64,000 nucleotides of DNA from Burkholderia diffusa (lineage in GTDB: Bacteria; Pseudomonadota; Gammaproteobacteria; Burkholderiales; Burkholderiaceae), in NCBI RefSeq assembly GCF_001718315.1, contig NZ_CP013362.1, positions 2,418,001 through 2,482,000 of the forward strand, in the 5' to 3' direction. Below the pieces are notes generated by a model. It was not told the DNA's origin and did not search any database. It saw only the letters and a program-made list of their open reading frames with translations. Below are positions 29,907-38,741 of this stretch, piece by piece. Numbering within the stretch: position 1 is the first letter of the stretch; the number at the start of each line of letters is the position of its first letter. The position numbers and the translations under genes are program-made.

Positions 29907-31736
29907 ATGCCCGCCCTGATCGAAGACTACGCGCTCGTCGGCGACGGCCACACCGCCGCGCTGATCTCGAAAGACGGCTCCGTCGACTGGCTGTGCTGGC
30001 CCCGCTTCGATTCGGGCGCCTGTTTCGCGGCCCTGGTCGGCACGCCGGAGCACGGCCGCTGGCTGCTCGCGCCGGCCGCCGACGCCGCGGTCACGCACAC
30101 GACGCGCCGCTATCGCGGCGACACGCTGATCCTCGAAACCGACTACGAAAGCGCGGACGGCGCCGTCACCGTGATCGACTTCATGCCGCCCGGCAACGGC
30201 TGGTCCGAGCTGGTGCGGATCGTCGTCGGCCGCCACGGCACGATGAAGATGCGCATGGAACTGGTGTTGCGCTTCGACTACGGTTTCTCGATCCCGTGGG
30301 TCACGCAGCTGACGCGCGAGGACGGCGTGAAGGCGATCGCCGGCCCCGATACCGTCGTGCTGCGCACGCCGGTGCCGCTCACCGGCAAGAACCTTCACAC
30401 GCTCGCGGAATTCACGGTGAGCGCCGACGAGCGCGTGCCGTTCTCGCTCGGTTATGCGGCGTCGCACCTGCGGCTGCCGCCCGCGCGCGATCCGCTGTCG
30501 ATGCTCGCCCGCACCGAGAACTACTGGCTCGAATGGTCGGGCCGCTGCCAGGTGCAGGGCCGCTACGCGGCCGCCGTGCGCCGCTCGCTGATCACGCTGA
30601 AGGCGCTCGCGTACGAGCCGACCGGCGGGATCGTCGCGGCGCCCACCACGTCGCTGCCCGAGAAGATCGGCGGCAACCGCAACTGGGACTACCGCTACTG
30701 CTGGCTGCGCGACGCGACGATCACGCTGCTCGCGCTGATGCGCGGCGGCTACTACGACGAGGCGCGCGCCTGGCGCACGTGGCTCGGCCGCGTGATGGCC
30801 GGCTCGCCCGAGCAGATCCAGATCATGTACGGGATCGCAGGCGAGCGCCGGCTGCCGGAAATGGAGCTCGACTGGCTGCCCGGCTACCAGGATTCGAAAC
30901 CGGTGCGCGTCGGCAACGGCGCCGCGAACCAGCTCCAGCTCGATGTGTTCGGCGAAGTGATGGCCGCGCTGCACCTCGCGCGCGTGGGCGGCCTGCAGGC
31001 CGACGACACGGTGTGGTCCGTCCAGTGTTCGCTGCTCGATCATCTCGAGAAGATCTGGCAGGAGCCCGACGAAGGCATCTGGGAGACGCGCGGCGGCCGC
31101 CGCCATTTCACGTTCTCGAAGGTGATGGCGTGGGTCGCGTTCGACCGCGCGATCAAGTCGGCGGAGATGTTCCGGCTGCCCGCGTCGCTCGACCGCTGGC
31201 GCGCGCTGCGCGACCGGATCCATGCCGACGTCTGCGACAACGCATGGCATGAAGGCAAACAGGCGTTTGCGCAGAGCTACGGCAGCGACGAGCTCGACGC
31301 GAGCGTGCTGCTGATGCCGCTGCTTGGCTTCCTGCCGCCGGAGGACCCGCGCATCGTCGGCACGGTCGATGCGGTCGAGCGGGAATTGCTGCACGACGGC
31401 CTCGTGATGCGCTACCGAACGACGGAGTACGACGACGGCCTGCCGCCCGGCGAAGGCACGTTTCTCGCATGCAGTTTCTGGCTGGTCGACAACTACGCGC
31501 TGCTCGGCCGGATCGACGACGCGCACCGGCTCTTCAGCCGCCTGCTCGCGCTGTCCAACGATCTCGGATTGCTCGCCGAGGAATACGACCCGGTCGAGGG
31601 CCGGCTCGTCGGGAACTTCCCGCAGGCGTTCTCGCACGTGGCGCTGGTGCATACCGCGATGAACCTGATGCATCACGAGGACGCCATGGCGCGCGCGGCC
31701 GGCCAGCCCGCGCCGGCCGTGGCGACGGGGCGCTGA
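29907..31736 (+). CDS. Glycoside hydrolase family 15 (glucoamylase/trehalase-like)
   Basis: A 609-residue enzyme with an N-terminal beta-sandwich (about 1-215; opening ALIEDYALVGDGHTAALISKDGSVDWLCWPRFDS) and a C-terminal (alpha/alpha)6 barrel. Family signatures include NRNWDYRYCWLRDA, the acidic LQLDVFGEV and the C-terminal EEYDPVEGRLVGNFPQAFSH, which supplies the catalytic base. It has no signal peptide, so it is probably cytoplasmic and acts on short alpha-glucans or trehalose. It is divergent from the lactonase gene and upstream of phaZ, an association with carbon-storage turnover. The ATG at 29907 has an AAGGA site; an in-frame TTG lies six bases upstream. Confidence 0.85.
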   Translation: MPALIEDYALVGDGHTAALISKDGSVDWLCWPRFDSGACFAALVGTPEHGRWLLAPAADAAVTHTTRRYRGDTLILETDYESADGAVTVIDFMPPGNGWSELVRIVVGRHGTMKMRMELVLRFDYGFSIPWVTQLTREDGVKAIAGPDTVVLRTPVPLTGKNLHTLAEFTVSADERVPFSLGYAASHLRLPPARDPLSMLARTENYWLEWSGRCQVQGRYAAAVRRSLITLKALAYEPTGGIVAAPTTSLPEKIGGNRNWDYRYCWLRDATITLLALMRGGYYDEARAWRTWLGRVMAGSPEQIQIMYGIAGERRLPEMELDWLPGYQDSKPVRVGNGAANQLQLDVFGEVMAALHLARVGGLQADDTVWSVQCSLLDHLEKIWQEPDEGIWETRGGRRHFTFSKVMAWVAFDRAIKSAEMFRLPASLDRWRALRDRIHADVCDNAWHEGKQAFAQSYGSDELDASVLLMPLLGFLPPEDPRIVGTVDAVERELLHDGLVMRYRTTEYDDGLPPGEGTFLACSFWLVDNYALLGRIDDAHRLFSRLLALSNDLGLLAEEYDPVEGRLVGNFPQAFSHVALVHTAMNLMHHEDAMARAAGQPAPAVATGR

Positions 31737-31812
31737 CCGGGGACGGAGCGGCGGCGGGCGGCTTCTTCAGAGATCGTCAATTCGCAAAAGTTTGATGAAA
31801 AATCGGGGAAAT

Positions 31813-31875
31813 GTTGCATTGCACCACCCATCGTTGTCCGATATGATCGATTCGATTGTCCGGCCGCACTGCAAC
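31813..31875. promoter_or_regulatory. Dyad around the phaZ promoter, candidate PhaR-type operator
   Basis: GTTGCATTGC (31813-31822) and its near-perfect inverted copy GCACTGCAAC (31866-31875, 9 of 10 matches) flank the promoter. One lies over the -35 and one just past the expected transcription start. TGCA-rich elements of this kind are associated with the PHA-responsive repressor PhaR in related bacteria. The assignment is an inference. Confidence 0.4.
31819..31847 (+). promoter_or_regulatory. Sigma-70 type promoter of phaZ
   Basis: TTGCAC and TATGAT separated by exactly 17 bases, about 110 bases ahead of the phaZ ATG. This is the best housekeeping promoter in the window. It overlaps one arm of a dyad described separately. 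Confidence 0.65.
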
Positions 31876-31957
31876 ATGGCCGGTCGCTGACCCACACGGC
31901 ACGCCGCGACGCCCCACGCCGCCCTTGCGCACCGTCCCCCACGCGGGAGTAGTCTGC

Positions 31958-33445
31958 ATGCTTTACCAACTGCACGAATTCCAGCGGGCGATGCTGAGCC
32001 CGCTCACGGCCTGGGCCCAGGCCGCATCCAAGTCGTTCGCCAATCCGTCCAGCCCGTTCTCGCTGATGCCCGGCGCGACGCGGATGGCCGCCGCGTACGA
32101 ACTGATGTACCGGCTCGGCAAGGACTACGAGAAGCCCGAATTCAACATTCATCAGATCGTCAAGGACGGCCACAACATCCCGATCGTCGAGCAGACGATC
32201 ATCGAGAAGCCGTTCTGCCGGCTGCTGCGCTTCAAACGCTATTCGGACGACGCCGATGCCGTCACGCAGTTGAAGGACGAGCCCGTCGTGCTGGTCTGCG
32301 CGCCGCTGTCGGGCCACCACTCGACGCTGCTGCGCGACACCGTGCGCACGCTGCTGCAGGATCACAAGGTGTACATCACCGACTGGATCGACGCGCGGAT
32401 GGTGCCGGTCGAGGTCGGCCCGTTCCACCTGCACGACTACATCGCGTACATCCAGGAATTCATCCGCCACATCGGCGCGCGCAACCTGCACGTGATCTCC
32501 GTGTGCCAGCCGACCGTGCCGGTGCTCGCGGCGATCTCGCTGATGGCGAGCCGCGGAGAGGACACGCCGCTCACGATGACGATGATGGGCGGCCCGATCG
32601 ATGCGCGCCGCAGCCCGACGTCGGTGAACTCGCTCGCGACGCAACATTCGACCGCGTGGTTCGAGAACAACGTGATCCACACGGTGCCCGCGAACTATCC
32701 GGGCGAAGGCCGCCACGTCTATCCGGGCTTCCTGCAGCACACGGGCTTCGTCGCGATGAATCCGGAACGTCACGCGCAATCGCACTGGGACTTCTACCAG
32801 AGCCTGCTGCGCGGCGACGAGGATGACGCCGAGGCACACCGCCGCTTCTACGACGAGTACAACGCGGTGCTCGACATGGCCGCCGAGTACTACCTCGAGA
32901 CGATCCGCGTCGTGTTCCAGGAATTTCGGCTCGCGGAAGGCACATGGGACGTCGAAGGCGAGCGCGTGCGCCCGCAGGACATCAAGCACACCGCGCTGAT
33001 GACGATCGAGGGCGAACTCGACGACATCTCGGGCAGCGGCCAGACACACGTCGCGCACGAGCTGTGCACGGGCATCCCGCAGGACGATCGCCGCAGCCTG
33101 ACCGCGGAGAAGTGCGGTCACTACGGGATCTTCTCGGGCCGCCGCTGGCGCACCATCATCTACCCGCAGCTGCGCGACTTCATCCGCGAGCATGCGCCGG
33201 AACCGAAGAACGGCGCGGCGAAGGTGCCTCCCGATGCGCAGGACGCAACCACGATCGATACCGTGCCGGCCGCCACGCCGCAACCCGAGTCGACAGCGCG
33301 CGCGACTGCCGCGAAGCGCGCGCGTGCGAAGGCACCGGCCGTGACGGTTGCGCCCGCCAAGACGACCACAGCGAAGGCCGCCCCGGCCGCGAAACGGGCG
33401 GGCGGCACGCGCGCCAAACCCGTTCGCGCGCGCAAGGCCGCCTGA
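31958..33445 (+). CDS. phaZ: Intracellular polyhydroxyalkanoate depolymerase with Lys/Ala-rich tail
   Basis: A 495-residue PhaZ. The core (residues 1-416) matches the length of the Cupriavidus intracellular depolymerase and has its nucleophile Cys at residue 183 in SVCQP, plus the late GHYGIFSGRRWR His motif. It hydrolyses stored poly-3-hydroxybutyrate granules in the cytoplasm. The last 79 residues are an extra tail rich in Ala, Lys, Arg and Pro (AAKRARAKAPA, TTTAKAAPAAKRAGG, RARKAA), like histone H1 or PhaF tails, which suggests binding to DNA or granule surface proteins. The ATG at 31958 has a GGGAG site. It is preceded by a good promoter and followed by a strong terminator, so it is monocistronic. 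Confidence 0.9.
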   Translation: MLYQLHEFQRAMLSPLTAWAQAASKSFANPSSPFSLMPGATRMAAAYELMYRLGKDYEKPEFNIHQIVKDGHNIPIVEQTIIEKPFCRLLRFKRYSDDADAVTQLKDEPVVLVCAPLSGHHSTLLRDTVRTLLQDHKVYITDWIDARMVPVEVGPFHLHDYIAYIQEFIRHIGARNLHVISVCQPTVPVLAAISLMASRGEDTPLTMTMMGGPIDARRSPTSVNSLATQHSTAWFENNVIHTVPANYPGEGRHVYPGFLQHTGFVAMNPERHAQSHWDFYQSLLRGDEDDAEAHRRFYDEYNAVLDMAAEYYLETIRVVFQEFRLAEGTWDVEGERVRPQDIKHTALMTIEGELDDISGSGQTHVAHELCTGIPQDDRRSLTAEKCGHYGIFSGRRWRTIIYPQLRDFIREHAPEPKNGAAKVPPDAQDATTIDTVPAATPQPESTARATAAKRARAKAPAVTVAPAKTTTAKAAPAAKRAGGTRAKPVRARKAA

Positions 33446-33463
33446 CGCGCCGCGTTCCGACGC

Positions 33464-33503
33464 AAAAAACGCCGCCGTTGCTTGCGCACGGCGGCGTTTT
33501 TTT
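33464..33503. terminator. Strong bidirectional terminator after phaZ
   Basis: Arms AAAAAACGCCGCCGT (33464-33478) and ACGGCGGCGTTTTTT (33488-33502) around a 9-base loop, ending in a T-run. It lies between the convergent phaZ and TetR genes. Confidence 0.88.
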
Positions 33504-33543
33504 ATCCGGCGGCCCGGCGTGGGCCATTCATCGGCGCGCGGGC

Positions 33544-34176
33544 TCAGCGTCGCAACAAATACGCGAGCAGCACCTCGGTATTCATCCTGACCATCTCCGC
33601 GCGCTCGTCGGCTTCGCTGAAATCGCGACCAAGTGTCGCGGCGAGCGTGAAGCGGTTCGACACGATGTAATAGCCGAGCCCCGACAGCGTCACGTAGAAG
33701 CGCAGCGGATCGACGTCGCTGCGAAACAGCCCGGCCTTCTGGCCGCGCATCAGCACGTTGCCGAGCTTCGCGACGATCGGCGACATCATCTCGCGGATCC
33801 GCGTCGACTTGTGCAGGTAGCGCGCTTCGTGCAGGTTCTCGTTGTTGATGAGCCGCAGCAGCTCCGGATGATCGCGGTAGTAATCCCACACGAAATGCGC
33901 GAGCCGCGTGACGGCCTCGACGGGCGCGACGCCGTCGAGATCAAGCACGCGCTCGGCCTCGGTCAGCGCGGAGAACGCGTGTTCGAGCACGGCCGTAAAC
34001 AGCTGCTCCTTGCTGCCGAAGTAGTAATAGAGCATGCGCTCGTTGGTTTCGGCCCGGCGCGCGATCTGGTCGACGCGTGCGCCGAACAGCCCTCCACTCG
34101 CGAACTCTTCGGCGGCCGCCATCAGGATGCGGCGGCGAGTACCTTCAGGATCTCTTTTGATTTTTGGCTGATTCAT
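33544..34176 (-). CDS. TetR-family transcriptional regulator
   Basis: A 210-residue repressor. The N-terminal helix-turn-helix (about 13-60) has GTRRRILMAAAEEFASGGLFGARVDQIA and the typical LYYYFGSKEQLF recognition end. A C-terminal helical ligand domain (about 85-200) resembles the CerR/TetR_C classes. It is divergent from rsxB across 254 bases and convergent with phaZ. Its target and inducer are unknown. Nothing in the intergenic region is a convincing palindrome, though TetR proteins often control a divergent neighbour. Confidence 0.88.
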   Translation of the reverse strand: MNQPKIKRDPEGTRRRILMAAAEEFASGGLFGARVDQIARRAETNERMLYYYFGSKEQLFTAVLEHAFSALTEAERVLDLDGVAPVEAVTRLAHFVWDYYRDHPELLRLINNENLHEARYLHKSTRIREMMSPIVAKLGNVLMRGQKAGLFRSDVDPLRFYVTLSGLGYYIVSNRFTLAATLGRDFSEADERAEMVRMNTEVLLAYLLRR

Positions 34177-34430
34177 GGTGGCGTTTTGCTATGTGAGCCG
34201 CGTGATCCGGACCGGCACCCCCACCGCCTCGGCGCCGGCTGCCCTGGAACGAGCGCACCGCATGCGGCCGCCCCCCCTGCTGAGCCCCTGCAAAAAAGCG
34301 GTTCGATTATGCGCACAGACAGCGTCCAGCGCAATGCGGGAAATCGGCGATAATCAAGGTTTGGCAAACCTTTCCGGCCGCGGCCATACGCGGCCGAGAG
34401 CCATTCGGCGCTGCTGCGCCCGTTGTCACC

Positions 34431-35324
34431 GTGACCGATTCCAAGACCCTCGCGGATCGCATCGAAGATCTGCTTCCCCAGACGCAATGCACGAAGTGCG
34501 GCTATGACGGCTGCCGTCCGTACGCCGACGCGATCGCCGCCGGCGACGCGAACTACAACCAGTGCCCGCCCGGCGGCGCCGAAGGCATTGCACGCCTCGC
34601 GAACCTGCTCGGCAAGCCCGTGATCCCGCTGAACCCCGTCAACGGCACCGAGCATCCGCGCGCCGTCGCGTTCATCGACGAAAGCCTGTGCATCGGCTGC
34701 ACGCTATGCATGCAGGCATGCCCGGTCGACGCGATCGTCGGCGCACCGAAACAGATGCACACGATCGTCGAATCGCTGTGCACGGGCTGCGACCTATGCG
34801 TGCCGCCCTGCCCCGTCGACTGCATCGCGATGGTCCCCGTGACCGACGAGCGCACCGGCTGGGACGCGTGGTCGCAGGAACAGGCGGACGCCGCTCGCGA
34901 ACGCCACGACCGTCGGCTCGCCCGCCAGCGTCGCGAACGCGAGGCCGCCGAAGCGCGCGCCGCCGCCCGCCGCGCGGCCAGTGCCGGCGCGGCCAAGGCG
35001 GCGCCCGCCGCGGCACAGCCTGGCGCACCGGGCGCCGCCCCGGCCGACGACGCCGATGCGAAGAAACGCGCGATCATCGCCGCCGCGCTCGAGCGCGCAC
35101 GCAAGAAGAAGGAAGAACTGGCCGAGCACGGCGCCGGGCCGAAAAACACCGAAGGCGTGAGCGCGGCCGTGCAGGCCCAGATCGACGCGGCCGAAGCCCG
35201 CCGCAAACGGCTCGCCGAACAGCACGCGCAGCGCGATGCCGAGGCCGCCGGCAACGATCACGACGATCCGAACAACGACGACCGGAACAGCCCGAGCGCG
35301 CCGCCCGACAAGAACCGTCCATGA
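34431..35324 (+). CDS. rsxB: RsxB-type ferredoxin subunit (orphan)
   Basis: A 297-residue iron-sulfur protein. The N-terminal four-Cys cluster (CTKCGYDGC plus a later Cys in NQCPPGG) is followed by two 4Fe-4S ferredoxin motifs ([28 protein letters not shown], about residues 84-132). A long Ala/Glu/Lys/Arg-rich, probably helical, C-terminal extension runs from about 150 to 297. It has no N-terminal membrane anchor and no other rsx/rnf genes nearby. The start is GTG. Its TGA overlaps the nth ATG, a coupling that suggests it supplies electrons or supports the Fe-S cluster of endonuclease III, but this is inferred. Confidence 0.85.
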   Translation: MTDSKTLADRIEDLLPQTQCTKCGYDGCRPYADAIAAGDANYNQCPPGGAEGIARLANLLGKPVIPLNPVNGTEHPRAVAFIDESLCIGCTLCMQACPVDAIVGAPKQMHTIVESLCTGCDLCVPPCPVDCIAMVPVTDERTGWDAWSQEQADAARERHDRRLARQRREREAAEARAAARRAASAGAAKAAPAAAQPGAPGAAPADDADAKKRAIIAAALERARKKKEELAEHGAGPKNTEGVSAAVQAQIDAAEARRKRLAEQHAQRDAEAAGNDHDDPNNDDRNSPSAPPDKNRP

Positions 35325-35965
35325 ACGCCTCCAAACGACGCGCGATCTACGAAACGCTGCAGAGCCTTAATCCGCATCCGACCACCGAGCTCGAATACAC
35401 GACGCCGTTCGAATTGCTGATCGCGGTGATGCTGTCCGCGCAGGCGACCGACGTGTCGGTCAACAAGGCGATGCGCAAGATGTTCCCGGTCGCGAACACC
35501 CCGCGACAAATCGTCGCGCTCGGTGAAGAAGGCGTCGCCGACTACATCAAGACGATCGGCCTGTACCGCACCAAGGCGAAGAACGTGATCGCGACGTGCA
35601 ACATCCTGCTCGAGCGCTACGACGGCGAGGTGCCGGCCGATCGCGAAGCGCTCGAGAGCCTGCCCGGTGTCGGCCGCAAGACCGCGAACGTCGTGCTGAA
35701 CACCGCGTTCGGCCAGCCGACGATCGCGGTCGACACGCACATCTTCCGCGTCGCGAATCGCACGGGGCTCGCGCCGGGCAAGGACGTGCGGGCCGTCGAG
35801 GCCGCGCTCGAGAAGTTCACGCCGAAGGAATTCCTGCACGACGCACATCACTGGCTGATTCTGCACGGTCGCTACGTGTGCAAGGCTCGCAAGCCCGAAT
35901 GCTGGCACTGCGCGATCGAGCCGCTGTGCGAATTCCGGCCGAAGACACCACCGCCGAACGAGTGA
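35321..35965 (+). CDS. nth: Endonuclease III
   Basis: A 214-residue base-excision repair glycosylase/AP lyase for oxidised pyrimidines. The helix-hairpin-helix [13 protein letters not shown] holds the catalytic Lys, and the catalytic Asp lies in AVDTHIFRV. The C-terminal 4Fe-4S cluster has the exact spacing C-x6-C-x2-C-x5-C. The start is set by the ATGA overlap with rsxB. Full length for the family. Confidence 0.95.
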   Translation: MNASKRRAIYETLQSLNPHPTTELEYTTPFELLIAVMLSAQATDVSVNKAMRKMFPVANTPRQIVALGEEGVADYIKTIGLYRTKAKNVIATCNILLERYDGEVPADREALESLPGVGRKTANVVLNTAFGQPTIAVDTHIFRVANRTGLAPGKDVRAVEAALEKFTPKEFLHDAHHWLILHGRYVCKARKPECWHCAIEPLCEFRPKTPPPNE

Positions 35966-36073
35966 GCGGCTACCGCGGCTGACGCGCGTCACGCATCACG
36001 CGGCCAGCGCGCCCGCGCGCCACGCAGCACGACTTATGCGCCGTTACGGCGCCCGCCGCTTTCCCCTTCCCTG

Positions 36074-37003
36074 CTATGCGTTGGACGTCGCCGTCGCGTC
36101 GTCGGCCGCCGCGCCGCCCGCACGCACGAGCGCCAGCACCGCCGCGAGGATCGCGACGCCGCCCGCCCACTGCAACGGCGACAGCGCCTCGCCGAACAGC
36201 AGCGCCGCGAGCGCGACCGTGACGACCGGTTCGAGCGTCGAAAGCATCGACGTGCGCGCGGCCCCCAGCCGCTCGAGCCCGGCGAAGAACGCGAGCATCG
36301 CGGCGACCGTCGATACCAGCGCGATCGCGAGCATCGATGCCCAGCCGGCGGCCGTCTCCGGCCAGCGCGGCGGCGCGCCGAACGCCGCGGCCCGCACGAT
36401 CGCGATCGCGACGAGCGTCGCGGTCGCCGACAGGCAGATGATCGCGGTGGTCGCGAGCGGATCGACGCCGCGCGTCGCCTTCGTGCCGCCGACGATGTAC
36501 AGCGAATAGATCACCGCGGCGGCCAGTGCGAGCGCGATGCCGAGCGGCTCGCCGTGGCCGCCGCCGACCATCAGCGCGGAGCCCGCGACACAGAGCACGA
36601 GCGCGACCGCCTTCGCGCGCGTGAGGCGCTCGCCGAGCCACCACGCGGCCAACAGCGTGACGAACGCCGGATACAGGTACAGCAGCAGCGCGACGAGGCT
36701 CGCCTGCGCATGCTGGAGCGCGCTGAAATAGCAGAATGACTGCCCGACGTAGCCGAGCGCGCCCATCGCCACGAGCGGCGCGAGCGCGCGGCCGCGCGGC
36801 CATGCGACGCGGCGGTGCCGGGCGATCGCGGCAAGGACGGCGCCGCCGATCGCGAAGCGCACGATCAGCAGCCCGAGCACGTCGACGCCGGCCGCATACG
36901 CGTAGCGGCCGAAGATCGCCATCGCGCCGAACGCGGCGGCGGACAGCGCGACATAGAGCGCGCCCTGCAGCGCGGCGGACGGTGAGCGAACGGTGGCGGA
37001 CAT
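36074..37003 (-). CDS. EamA-type (DMT) exporter
   Basis: A 309-residue membrane protein with ten hydrophobic helices arranged as two EamA repeats (about 15-145 and 155-290). The second half ends with the typical STLEPVVTVALAALLFGEALSPLQWAGG. The drug/metabolite transporter superfamily includes amino-acid and metabolite exporters; the substrate is not readable here. It is single-gene, divergent from DUF1841, with 108 bases of featureless sequence after it. Confidence 0.87.
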   Translation of the reverse strand: MSATVRSPSAALQGALYVALSAAAFGAMAIFGRYAYAAGVDVLGLLIVRFAIGGAVLAAIARHRRVAWPRGRALAPLVAMGALGYVGQSFCYFSALQHAQASLVALLLYLYPAFVTLLAAWWLGERLTRAKAVALVLCVAGSALMVGGGHGEPLGIALALAAAVIYSLYIVGGTKATRGVDPLATTAIICLSATATLVAIAIVRAAAFGAPPRWPETAAGWASMLAIALVSTVAAMLAFFAGLERLGAARTSMLSTLEPVVTVALAALLFGEALSPLQWAGGVAILAAVLALVRAGGAAADDATATSNA

Positions 37004-37177
37004 GATGGAACGGTGTGAGCGCGACGACGGGAATCGTCGGAGTGTAGCGGCCCGGCGGCCGGCAGCCTAGCCCGCGCTAACCCGTTGCGCCGCGCCGGCC
37101 AAGTCCCGTGGATGTCGCGGCGCGACGCCGCGGAGCGCCCGGCCCGCCCGCCGCCAGCGCCATGTGCCGACCCGGCG

Positions 37178-37183
37178 TACAAT
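37178..37183 (+). promoter_or_regulatory. Candidate -10 element for the DUF1841 gene
   Basis: TACAAT within GCGTACAATGCGC, 45 bases ahead of the ATG at 37229. The same core recurs before other genes in this window. Weak -35. Confidence 0.35.
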
Positions 37184-37228
37184 GCGCGACGCGGCATGAC
37201 GCCGCCCGAATCACCACGCGTCCCCACC

Positions 37229-37663
37229 ATGTTCAATCCAAGTCGCGACGAAGTCCGTCGCTTTTTCACCGAGACCTGGCGCAAGCAGCGCGCCGGCGAG
37301 ATCCTGACGCCGCTGGAAGCGATGGCAGCCGACTGGATCGTCGAGCATCCCGAATATCACGACGACCTCGCGGACGCCGACGGCGCCGCCGCGCGCAACT
37401 ACACGCCCGAGGAAGGCCGCACGAACCCGTTCCTGCACCTGTCGATGCACCTCGCGATCAGCGAGCAATTGTCGATCGACCAGCCGCCCGGCATCCGCGC
37501 CGCGCACGACAAGCTGGCCGCGAAGCTCGACTCGACCCACGAGGCGCAGCACATGATCATGGAATGCCTCGGCGAGACGATCTGGGAAGCGCAACGCACC
37601 GGCACGCCGCCCGATACGGACGCGTACCTGCAGCGCATCCTGCGCCGCGCGTCGCGCGACTGA
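37229..37663 (+). CDS. DUF1841 protein
   Basis: A 144-residue soluble, mostly helical protein opening MFNPSRDEVRRFF. It matches the DUF1841 family, which is conserved in beta- and some gammaproteobacteria and uncharacterised. Recognisable segments include ETWRKQ, LTPLEAMAADWI, HPEYH, NPFLHLSMHLAISEQLSIDQP and HEAQHMIMECLGE. The His-rich repeats HLSMHL and HEAQHMI could bind a metal, but this is speculation. It is convergent with the cytochrome c pair. Confidence 0.85.
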   Translation: MFNPSRDEVRRFFTETWRKQRAGEILTPLEAMAADWIVEHPEYHDDLADADGAAARNYTPEEGRTNPFLHLSMHLAISEQLSIDQPPGIRAAHDKLAAKLDSTHEAQHMIMECLGETIWEAQRTGTPPDTDAYLQRILRRASRD

Positions 37664-37674
37664 GCATCGCGGAC

Positions 37675-37701
37675 AAAAAAATACCCCGCCGCGGCGGGGT
37701 A
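37675..37701 (-). terminator. Terminator of the cytochrome c pair
   Basis: Stem TACCCCGCC/GGCGGGGTA with a GC loop, followed on the minus strand by TTTTTTT. It lies 34 bases after the downstream cytochrome c stop. Confidence 0.8.
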
Positions 37702-37735
37702 CTCTGGCTGCACGGACCGGCAAGGTCCGGCGCGC

Positions 37736-38095
37736 TTACTTCTTGAAGACGAGATCGGTCTCTTTCAGCGACTCGATGTAGGCCGCGATGTCCTTCATGT
37801 CGCTGACCGACAGGTTCTGGACCTGCGCCTGCATGATCGCGTTGTTGCGACCGAGCAGCGGGTTCGTCAGCCCCATCTGGTACTGGCGCATCGCCCACAC
37901 GAGGTAGTCGGCGTGCTGGCCGGCGAGGCGCGGATACTCTGCGTTGATCGGCTTGTTCAGCTGCGCGCCGTGGCAGGCCGCGCAGTTGTGCGACTCGACC
38001 AGTTCCTTGCCCTTCGTGGTGTCCGCCGCATGCGCGGTACCGATCGCGAGGCCGGCCGCCAGTGCAACCGCCGCCGTCTTGAATGCGTTGTTCAT
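37736..38095 (-). CDS. Small periplasmic cytochrome c
   Basis: A 119-residue class I cytochrome c. The signal peptide ends at AHA (about residue 23), the heme site is CAACH (38-42) and the likely Met ligand is in the segment NNAIMQAQVQ. The C-terminal helix DMKDIAAYIESL is typical of c4/c553-like domains. It is 41 bases after a second cytochrome c gene, so two single-heme electron carriers are made together. Likely partners are terminal oxidases or dehydrogenases in the periplasm; which one cannot be told. Confidence 0.88.
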   Translation of the reverse strand: MNNAFKTAAVALAAGLAIGTAHAADTTKGKELVESHNCAACHGAQLNKPINAEYPRLAGQHADYLVWAMRQYQMGLTNPLLGRNNAIMQAQVQNLSVSDMKDIAAYIESLKETDLVFKK

Positions 38096-38136
38096 GAATG
38101 CTCCTGTCCCGCCGGTAAGAATCGGCGGCGCGCGCT

Positions 38137-38496
38137 TTACTTGTAGGGATTGTCCTTCGTGTCGGCCTTCTGGGCGGCGTAGTAGGCCGCCAGATCCGCG
38201 ATGTCCTGGTCCGTCAGCGAACCGGCGATCGCGTTCATCGACGGGAAGTGACGATCCTTCTTGCGGTAGGCCTTCAGCGCGTTCTCGAGGTATTGCTGGT
38301 TCTGGCCGCCGAGGACCGGCACCCGGTAGACCTCCGGGTATGCCGCGCGGTAATCCTGGATGCCGTGGCAACCGATGCACATGGCGGCCTTGCTCGCCCC
38401 GTCCTTCGGGTTGCCGACCACACCGGCCGCCTGCGCGCTGCCCGCGAGCGCCACGAGCGCTGCGACAACGACGTGTTTGCCGACGAATTTGTTCAT
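38137..38496 (-). CDS. Small periplasmic cytochrome c
   Basis: A 119-residue class I cytochrome c. The signal peptide ends at AQA (about residue 23), and the heme-binding motif is CIGCH (about 40-44). The Met ligand is probably in DRHFPSMNAIAGSLTDQDIADLAAYYA. It is the first gene of a two-cytochrome operon. The sequence resembles cytochrome c4-like halves; two adjacent single-heme proteins of identical length suggest an ancestral duplication or a split diheme protein. Confidence 0.88.
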   Translation of the reverse strand: MNKFVGKHVVVAALVALAGSAQAAGVVGNPKDGASKAAMCIGCHGIQDYRAAYPEVYRVPVLGGQNQQYLENALKAYRKKDRHFPSMNAIAGSLTDQDIADLAAYYAAQKADTKDNPYK

Positions 38497-38703
38497 AGCT
38501 CTTGTAACCTAGCTTGAGGGGAAACTGGCGCCGAAGCGGCAACGGCCCGCGCCGTTTTGCTTATCGGATCGCCACGCAGGCCAAAAAAAACGGCCAGATT
38601 GTACCGCGTCGGCGGGGAACGCGTCCATATGGCGCCCCGGTCCGCCCCGCCGCAGCCCCGCAACGATACGCGGCCCCGGGCCAACCGGACAGCCCTTCTG
38701 ACT

Positions 38704-38709
38704 TATACT
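38704..38709 (+). promoter_or_regulatory. Candidate -10 element for the MoxR gene
   Basis: TATACT 33 bases ahead of the ATG at 38742, with no clear -35. It lies in a 245-base gap divergent from the cytochromes. Confidence 0.3.
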
Positions 38710-38741
38710 GGGTTTTTTTGCGACCAGGAAAGAGCGCCGCC

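Noticed and set aside
29739..31676. Extension of the lactonase frame to more than 1,000 codons
   Set aside because: Antisense to the GH15 gene; a strong ribosome-binding site marks the start at 29738.
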